Source: Fidelibacterota bacterium (GTDB taxonomy: Bacteria; Fidelibacterota; Marinisomatia; Marinisomatales; TCS55). Taken from it: 39,968 nt of DNA. The position numbers were made by a program, and so were the translations under genes. The notes below the pieces were generated by a model that was not told the origin of the DNA, made no database searches, and worked only from the letters and a program-made list of their open reading frames with translations. Positions 36,201-39,968 of the stretch are shown here, in pieces (position 1 is the first letter of the stretch; each line of letters starts with the position of its first letter). The stretch lies in assembly GCA_022561485.1 (NCBI GenBank), contig JADFRD010000010.1:1-39968 (forward strand), given 5' to 3'.

Positions 36201-36840
36201 TTTGATCATTTGTAACATCGTAATGAGCCAAACCGCATGTTGCCACCCGACCTCCCTCTTCAATACGAACATCATTTTCTGCCGTGTATGAAACAGCATC
36301 ATCATTATCATGTTTTACATAACGTAAAAGTTGTGCGGTAACAATTTGACCCTGCTGCACCATTCGTACATGACCATTGGCAATGCCGCTGTCCAATTCT
36401 GAATAATAAATAACCGTGTCTGCTGTCAGATCATAATCATTGTCCCAGATGTGAACATTATTGTAACAAGTAAAAATATTATTCGGTGAATCAAAATGGA
36501 CGGAATCAGCGGTAAGGTTTTGGTCTTCTTCTTCCATGGTTACATTGCCGGTGAGCAGGCCCTGCCCTGTCCTTTCACGAAAACGAGCGGTGTCGCATGT
36601 GATGGTCATATTCCCCTTAAGAAAAACAACGTTTCCGGTGAGGATCTGCACCGATTGACCGTTGATGGTTTTATTTACTAACAGGTCTGCTTGCTTTAAC
36701 CGAAGTCGATTATCTTGCGCTGATAGTTGAACAAACAGTAGAAATAAAACAATAAAAGATACACTACCCCTAAATCCCCTCCTCAAATGAGGAGGGGTCT
36801 TGGGGGGAGGTGAATATAATTTTTTAAAAATAGAATACAA
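33238..36840 (-). CDS. lptD: LptD/OstA-like LPS assembly outer-membrane protein
   Basis: The 1200-residue protein would place lipopolysaccharide in the outer membrane. A signal-like segment SVSFIVLFLLFVQLSAQ (about 26-42) is followed by OstA-type beta repeats (ILTGNVVFLKGNMTITCDTARF, LLTGNVTMEEEDQNLTADSV). A large beta-barrel follows from about residue 560 on, with YGENRLRGQYFNNLGYFWAP and repeated aromatic/glycine strands. It ends RGGYRLSTPY with a C-terminal aromatic residue, typical of barrel proteins. The start is uncertain: the longest frame uses TTG 36840, no ATG precedes the signal segment, and a palindrome lies in the first 75 bases. It is ten bases downstream of rarA. Confidence 0.85.
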   Translation of the reverse strand: MYSIFKKLYSPPPKTPPHLRRGFRGSVSFIVLFLLFVQLSAQDNRLRLKQADLLVNKTINGQSVQILTGNVVFLKGNMTITCDTARFRERTGQGLLTGNVTMEEEDQNLTADSVHFDSPNNIFTCYNNVHIWDNDYDLTADTVIYYSELDSGIANGHVRMVQQGQIVTAQLLRYVKHDNDDAVSYTAENDVRIEEGGRVATCGLAHYDVTNDQTLLRINPRLEEENRILEGSEIQLSYKDDVLDYVFIPAKAHIINTSEGFREIELKNQDSTIVVKKSVSFKDDMTGSILKGFFKDGALDSVRLEGMATTTYHIFEDSVYQGYNLVSGDTIIISFNNIDSVEVELGNIHVSGGGRGVFTPDSSNKDLDAPITYASDEIIYDIISEKMDLISEAKIKYKDVNLSSGFINVDWNDNLLRAFPTHPDDSTAIAQKPTIVEGGQDPMVGDTLIYNLKSRKGLIKQGRSKADDGYYTGDEIRNHDQKIYYIQNSSFTTCSLETPHFHFESNNMKIINDDKVIARPIVLYISRIPIIGLPFGIFPHKSGGRHSGWIMPGYGENRLRGQYFNNLGYFWAPNDHWGSKFTMSFGDRQGFVFRLNNAYNVRYKFSGSLNLQSRQFLLGTDNITDISVNRTTSYRAQWRHTQKLRHNQRLNVNADYSSSGEFSRKYTSDPQQRMGQQQTISKANYSKSWPSIQASMSMNLSSTTNLMADDRIDSKSVFYMTPTRAGMQTNITTATLPSMNFRLGQRNLFQDKGGKQRWINNITWSYNTSITNKERIYYETDENVIDDTTSNFYWNDEKQNFSDNIMRHSMSINAPTKIFKYITFNPNMSINSDWVNRTFFGRLDSATNTILTTEVPGFAIRTTGRFGASINTQIYGLFPFKIGKIIAVRHVVSPSIGYSFRPDFSKRVFGQDLGYFETILDTSGNKVYHDRFSGTMAGGTSRNESQSMTFSVNNNFQAKINDGEKDKIINLFSWRMGSSYNFVADQFRLKNLSSSIRSKIGPSNIDLRMTHDFYEYDVKSKQRINKYRKSKNGYFLPRLTKVELSTSFRFSGKRFGVSSAEEDTADGKGMLDSLTITPQSTNKNKSTGGKLWSTNFSVGYSLKQFDPTNPKKTFWLNTNSTLNVTKNWKVSYSARFDLMSNELISHRFSIYRDLHCWELAMDWTPSGYGSGFYLRINVKSPTLRDLKIEQRGGYRLSTPY
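36767..36810. repeat. Palindromic repeat within the 5' end of lptD
   Basis: CCCCTCCTCA (36776-36785) pairs with TGAGGAGGGG (36788-36797), a perfect ten-base-pair stem, and the flanks CCCCTAAAT and TCTTGGGG add further pairing. It encodes the odd segment PPPKTPPHLRRGFRG ahead of the LptD signal sequence. It looks like an inserted dispersed repeat or a control hairpin between rarA and lptD. Confidence 0.65.
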
Positions 36841-36849
36841 TAGTTGCTC

Positions 36850-38151
36850 TTACTTATAACGTTCCGGCCAGAATTTCTTCAATCGTTTTGAAATAAATTC
36901 TTCATAACCCAATTGATTTGGTTTATAAAAATTTTCTTGTACATTTTCAGGAAAATAATTTTCTTTAATAAAGTGGTCCGGATGATTGTGGGGATATTTA
37001 TAATCTTTGCCGTAATCTAAATTTTTCATGAGTCCCGTTGGTGCATTTCGTAAATGCAAGGGCACACCGGGAGTTCCATGTTCACTCACTTTCTTCATTG
37101 CATTCTTAACGGCCCAATAGGAAGCATTGGACTTCGGAGCGCTGGCAAGATACGTTGTGACTTGGGATAAAATAATGGCCGCTTCCGGCATGCCGATCAT
37201 GTGAACAGCCTGGAATCCGGAGGTGGCAATGATTAACCCATTGGGATCAGCATTGCCGATATCTTCAGATGCAAGTATAACCAGCCTACGGGCGATGAAT
37301 TCCGGTTTTTCCCCGCCCTCCAGCATGACAGCCAACCAGTATACAGAAGCATCCGGATCACTTCCCCGGACGGATTTAATGAATGCGCTGATGGTATCGT
37401 AATGGTAATCACCTGTTTTATCATAAAGCTGTGTTTTGCTTTGGAGAGCTTCCTGCAATATTTGATCTGTAATGGTTCCTTCTTCATCAATCAGACTCAC
37501 TGCGACTTCGATGGTATTCAACATTTTTCTGGCATCACCGCCTGCGGACTGAATTAACCTCCACCGGATATCATCTTCGATATGAACAATCCCTTTTGAT
37601 AAAAGGATGTCTATCCTGTACGCCCTGGTTAATATATGGTTCAAATGGTCATCTGATAGGGGTTTTAGAGTCAGAGTTCTACAGCGTGACAGAAGAGGGC
37701 TAATGACTTCAAATGACGGATTTTCAGTGGTGGCTCCGATCAACGTTAGAATTCCTTCTTCCACAGCATGCAAAAGGGCATCTTGTTGGGATTTGCTGAA
37801 GCGGTGAATTTCGTCGATGAAAAGAATCGTTGACAGACCCGTTTCAAGATTGCGTTTGCCTTTCGCAATAATACTCCGCAGTTCCTTTACTCCGCTGGAG
37901 ACTGCAGAGATCTCATAAAAGTCTGCAACAACAGATTTAGCGATGATTCTAGCCAGTGTTGTTTTACCTGAACCGGGCGGTCCCCAGAAGATCATGGAAA
38001 ATGGGGTTTTATGCTGCAATGATTTACGAATGATACGGTCAACATCTACCAGGTGATTCTGCCCGATGAATTCGTCTAAAGTCGTCGGACGAATGCGATC
38101 AGCCAAGGGCGGCAGGTGTGTTGATGAAAACATATTTTCTGTTATTGCCAT
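36850..38151 (-). CDS. rarA: Replication-associated recombination protein RarA/MgsA (AAA ATPase)
   Basis: The protein acts at stalled replication forks and interacts with SSB in the known family. From ATG 38151 it has 433 residues (MAITENMFSSTHLPPLADRI). A TTG at 38169 would add six residues. Walker A is FWGPPGSGKTTLARII (about 53-68). Walker B is STILFIDEIHRFSKSQQD (about 107-124). IGATTENPSFEVISPLLSRC is sensor 1, and the arginine finger lies near LSRCRT. The C-terminal RarA tetramerisation part contains GSDPDASVYWLAVMLEGGEKPEFIARRLVILASEDIG. The upstream intergenic region has a CGCAAAG-type repeat. Confidence 0.95.
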   Translation of the reverse strand: MAITENMFSSTHLPPLADRIRPTTLDEFIGQNHLVDVDRIIRKSLQHKTPFSMIFWGPPGSGKTTLARIIAKSVVADFYEISAVSSGVKELRSIIAKGKRNLETGLSTILFIDEIHRFSKSQQDALLHAVEEGILTLIGATTENPSFEVISPLLSRCRTLTLKPLSDDHLNHILTRAYRIDILLSKGIVHIEDDIRWRLIQSAGGDARKMLNTIEVAVSLIDEEGTITDQILQEALQSKTQLYDKTGDYHYDTISAFIKSVRGSDPDASVYWLAVMLEGGEKPEFIARRLVILASEDIGNADPNGLIIATSGFQAVHMIGMPEAAIILSQVTTYLASAPKSNASYWAVKNAMKKVSEHGTPGVPLHLRNAPTGLMKNLDYGKDYKYPHNHPDHFIKENYFPENVQENFYKPNQLGYEEFISKRLKKFWPERYK

Positions 38152-38201
38152 GTTGCTTCGTAAACTCAATGAGAAATTACGGTAAAAATATGAAATCTAT
38201 T

Positions 38202-38236
38202 TAGCCGCAAAGTACGCGAAGTTTCACGAAGAATAA
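38202..38236 (+). repeat. CGCAAAG-type intergenic repeat upstream of the FKBP gene
   Basis: TTAGCCGCAAAGTACGCGAA followed by GTTTCACGAAGAAT has the same about 10-base periodic style as the CGCAGAG repeats near radC. Its position between two diverging genes suggests a dispersed genomic repeat. Confidence 0.4.
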
Positions 38237-38241
38237 TAAAA

Positions 38242-38759
38242 ATGAAATTTATTAAGAAAATTCGACATTGGAGAATTTTACTCATTTTTTCCCTATTTTT
38301 AATAGGTTGCCAAACGGAAAGGACAATAATGGATAACGGGCTCATCATTGAAATTATTAGTGAAGGGGATGGGGTAGCTGCTGAAAATTACAGTATTGTT
38401 ACGGTGCATTATACTGGCACATTGCAAGATGGAACGGTGTTTGATTCTTCCCTTAAACCAGGCAGAGAACCCTTCCGTTTTACACTGGGCGCCAGACAAG
38501 TTATTGATGGCTGGGATCAAGGAATATTGGGAATGAAAGCTGGAGGAAAGCGCAAGCTAACCGTTCCGCCTGAATTGGGTTATGGCGAAAGAGACATGGG
38601 TGTAATTCCACCGAATTCTATACTGATATTTGAAGTTGAGTTGTTAGAAGTAGAGCAGAGCCACCGAGAGGAGTCCCCGCCTGCTCCACCGAACAGCGGA
38701 TACGGCGGGCAGGGAACCCCTGATCTGCTCATTATCCCGACAAAGAGTTTACATTATTG

Positions 38760-38760
<1 letters not shown>
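38242..38760 (+). CDS. FKBP-type peptidyl-prolyl isomerase lipoprotein with an abnormal C-terminal tail
   Basis: The protein isomerises proline bonds, here probably at the envelope. The signal peptide ends in the lipobox LIGC (Cys23). The FKBP domain runs about 48-135: VTVHYTGTLQDGTVFDSSL, RFTLGARQVIDGWDQGILGMKAGGKRKLTVPPELGYGERD and IPPNSILIFEVELLEVE. Family members normally stop within a few residues of this point. Here 34 further residues (QSHREESPPAPPNSGYGGQG and on) follow. SHREES is encoded by 38658-38675, an 18-base copy of the tRNA-Thr 3' end next door. The normal stop was evidently replaced by this sequence. The tail has no recognisable fold and the stop is one base before the tRNA end. 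Confidence 0.9.
38658..38675. repeat. Partial copy of the tRNA-Thr 3' end (direct repeat with 38759-38776)
   Basis: Eighteen bases (GAGCCACCGAGAGGAGTC) are identical to the 3' end of the tRNA-Thr gene, 101 bases away in the same orientation. This is the usual form of an attachment-site duplication or a scar of tRNA-targeted insertion. Confidence 0.75.
38671..38722. repeat. Hairpin-rich insert between the tRNA copies
   Basis: GTCCCCGCCTGC and GGCGGGCAGGGAAC form an imperfect stem around a smaller CCGAACAGCGG hairpin. The segment is much richer in GC than its surroundings and is read in frame as the FKBP tail. Confidence 0.5.
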
Positions 38761-38832
<72 letters not shown>

Positions 38833-38914
38833 ATTAAATAAGCGGGCAAAATTACACTTTCCATTATATCCGATCAAATAATCTAAACCGAAAAACCATA
38901 AAATAAAGTAATAC

Positions 38915-38942
38915 TTGCTTGGTATAACAAAATAGTTATACA
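38915..38942 (+). promoter_or_regulatory. Candidate promoter of the vapBC-like pair
   Basis: TTGCTT (38915-38920) and TATACA (38937-38942) are separated by 16 bases and overlap the palindromic operator, as expected for autorepressed toxin-antitoxin promoters. Confidence 0.5.
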
Positions 38943-38954
38943 ATATAGTATAAC
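38922..38954. promoter_or_regulatory. Operator-like triple repeat before the AbrB-type antitoxin gene
   Basis: GTATAAC (38922-38928), its inverse GTTATAC (38935-38941) and GTATAAC again (38948-38954) are each six bases apart. The alternating orientation suggests binding of two or more AbrB-type dimers. Confidence 0.6.
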
Positions 38955-38968
38955 TATAGGAAATAAAT

Positions 38969-39211
38969 ATGAAAATGAAAATTCATAATAAAGGACAAGT
39001 TGTACTACCGGCAAAAATCAGAAAAAGATATCACTTGGAGATTGGTGATGACGTGGATGTGACTTACGATGATGAAGGTATTCACATATATCCGCTTGTT
39101 GAAGAATCCATAGACTTACAAGGGAGTTTACGAGAAGAATACAAGAAATATGGGTTTCCGGATGAAGCCGATATTGATGAAGCTACAAAAAGGGGATTTA
39201 GTAATAAATGA
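38969..39211 (+). CDS. AbrB/MazE-type antitoxin (VapB-like)
   Basis: The 80-residue protein starts KMKIHNKGQVVLPAKIRKRYHLEIGDDVDVTYDDEGIHIYPL, a full swapped-hairpin AbrB DNA-binding domain (about 2-45). The acidic/basic C-terminal tail probably binds the toxin. AGGAA precedes the ATG. It overlaps the PIN gene by four bases (ATGA) and has an inverted-repeat operator at its promoter, which is the classic autoregulated antitoxin arrangement. Confidence 0.88.
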   Translation: MKMKIHNKGQVVLPAKIRKRYHLEIGDDVDVTYDDEGIHIYPLVEESIDLQGSLREEYKKYGFPDEADIDEATKRGFSNK

Positions 39212-39606
39212 ATCTTATCGATACAAATGTAATTCTACGGTATCTTATCGGTGATGGAGAGAATATTGCTGGGGTTAGTAGTTTATTTGACAGGCTACAG
39301 AAAAAGGAAGAAAATGTCGAATGTTTACCAATGGTTCTTTTTCAAGTTATTTTTGTTATGCAGAGTTTTTATAAGGTGGAACCCAGTAAAATCATTAATC
39401 TCATTTCTTCGTTACTTTCAATGCCAGGACTTTATATTAAAAACAAGTCAGTTTATCTTTTGATGCTTGATCTTTGGTCAAGAGGGGGAGGAGATATAAT
39501 TGACGCTTATTTGGTTGCAGTATCTGAATCTGAAAATGATCGAAAAATTTACAGTTTGGATAAAGGGTTAGATAAAATGACGCATAATAGAATTATGCCT
39601 CGATAA
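39208..39606 (+). CDS. PIN-domain protein (VapC-like), altered active-site residue
   Basis: The 132-residue PIN protein has NLIDTNVILRYLIGD (Asp5), GGGDIIDAYLVAV (Asp near 96-99) and IYSLDKGLDKM (Asp near 120), three of the usual four acidic active-site positions. The position normally occupied by Glu in the helix after the first strand (family L-x-x-E-V-x-x-V-L) reads VLFQVIFVM with Gln46. The codon CAA is one base from GAA. VapC toxins are Mg-dependent RNases acting on tRNA or rRNA, so this substitution may weaken or abolish activity. It is coupled to the AbrB gene and ends next to a fragment of an unrelated gene. Confidence 0.85.
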   Translation: MNLIDTNVILRYLIGDGENIAGVSSLFDRLQKKEENVECLPMVLFQVIFVMQSFYKVEPSKIINLISSLLSMPGLYIKNKSVYLLMLDLWSRGGGDIIDAYLVAVSESENDRKIYSLDKGLDKMTHNRIMPR

Positions 39607-39968
39607 AGCTAATACTACCGTACCGATATCCAGTAGATCGAAAGTATAGCTGGCACTGCCATTATCGTCGGCATCAGGGTTAGGATTTATGCTATTGGTA
39701 GCTGTTACAGTGCTAAAATTACCGTGAGCTGTGCTAGTTGTTATTAATATCGTACCGGTATAATCGGTAATTGGATTGTTGCTAGCATCTTCCGCAGTAA
39801 TACTAAACACAAATGGATTACAGGTATTCGCTGATCCAGCTCCGATATTGATATTAAAATGATCCGGTACAGTCGAGGGGCCACCTCCCCCCGGATTATT
39901 GGAACCGCCCTCACTGGGGGGTGCGGCCGCCGATTTAGAGCCATTCCAGTCACCCGTTCCGTCGGGAT
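39568..39968 (-). pseudogene. MshQ/DUF6701-like surface protein fragment, enters from beyond the window and truncated
   Basis: A minus-strand frame is open from the window edge. It reads a Gly/Ser/Asn-rich linker, DHFNINIGAGSANTCNPFVF, then an Ig-like beta domain, SITAEDASNNPITDYTGTIL, and ends with DDNGSASYTFDLLDIGTVVLALS. This resembles the Ig-like repeats of MshQ/DUF6701 proteins seen in large surface or pilus-associated proteins. After ALS (about 39608) the frame runs into antisense vapC sequence and stops at 39568-39570. The gene is therefore cut off, either by a real rearrangement or by a chimeric clone or assembly. The start lies off the window. Confidence 0.55.

Noticed and set aside
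38152-38169. Longer rarA start
   Set aside because: It would use TTG and lacks a ribosome site, and ATG 38151 fits the family N-terminus.
39900-39968. Cloning-vector sequence at the end because of the GCGGCCGC site
   Set aside because: The site lies inside a continuous protein-coding frame and no vector sequence was recognised. A chimeric insert remains possible.

Overview
The window reads as about 40 kb of bacterial chromosome with an accessory module at each end. The bacterium is Gram-negative: it has an LptD/OstA outer-membrane protein, lipoproteins and a CcmH-like protein. Several traits point to the Fibrobacteres-Chlorobi-Bacteroidetes superphylum or a related marine lineage such as Marinimicrobia: a Bacteroidetes-style ThrB N-terminus (VANIACGFD), the rng-rplU-rpmA order, the large OstA-type LptD, a ferredoxin-dependent 2-oxoacid oxidoreductase and a SAM-II riboswitch. 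This placement is inference. The length (39,968 bp) would fit a fosmid insert, but no vector sequence was recognised.

Layout. (1) 1-5426, + strand: a type III restriction-modification locus. It holds the 3' part of mod, an XRE-HTH/ImmA-type metallopeptidase protein, a PIN-like DUF4411 protein and the complete res gene. The four genes overlap or lie close together. (2) 5508-8750, - strand: rng-rplU-rpmA with a clear terminator, then malate dehydrogenase. (3) 9044-20953, + strand: a methionine/aspartate-family block. A SAM-II aptamer and an intrinsic-terminator-like hairpin precede metH, followed by thrA (aspartokinase/homoserine dehydrogenase), asd, a scar joining the start of thrB to the end of thrC, a cystathionine gamma-synthase/lyase, a TPMT-like methyltransferase, a CysQ-like phosphatase, thyX and radC. 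(4) 21157-23563, - strand: 2-oxoacid:ferredoxin oxidoreductase alpha and a fused beta-gamma subunit, divergent from a homocitrate-synthase-like gene at 23668-24774. (5) 24937-38151, - strand: rarA, lptD, a zinc-ribbon/DUF2007-like gene, hisS, topA, a ccmH-like gene, glyS, gamma-glutamyltransferase and a GNAT acetyltransferase. (6) 38242-39968: an FKBP lipoprotein whose 3' end has been altered by a partial copy of the adjacent tRNA-Thr, the tRNA-Thr(CGT) gene, a vapBC-type pair with a palindromic operator, and an antisense fragment of an MshQ/DUF6701-like surface protein that runs off the window.

How the genes fit together. Region 3 routes aspartate through aspartyl phosphate, aspartate semialdehyde and homoserine toward cystathionine, homocysteine and methionine. 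A SAM sensor sits at its head, so end-product control of at least metH, and possibly of genes further down, is plausible. The branch from homoserine to threonine is visibly broken in this DNA, because only about 23 codons of thrB and about 77 of thrC remain. Region 5 is a housekeeping block for translation, topology, envelope assembly and repair. No CRISPR array, complete transposon or rRNA was seen.

Most notable items: the thrB-thrC deletion scar; the SAM-II/terminator leader of metH; the ImmA/DUF4411 pair inside the type III R-M locus; the tRNA 3'-end duplication read into the FKBP tail; the roughly 200-bp imperfect palindrome after radC; the palindrome inside the 5' end of lptD; and a VapC that carries Gln where an active-site acid is usual.
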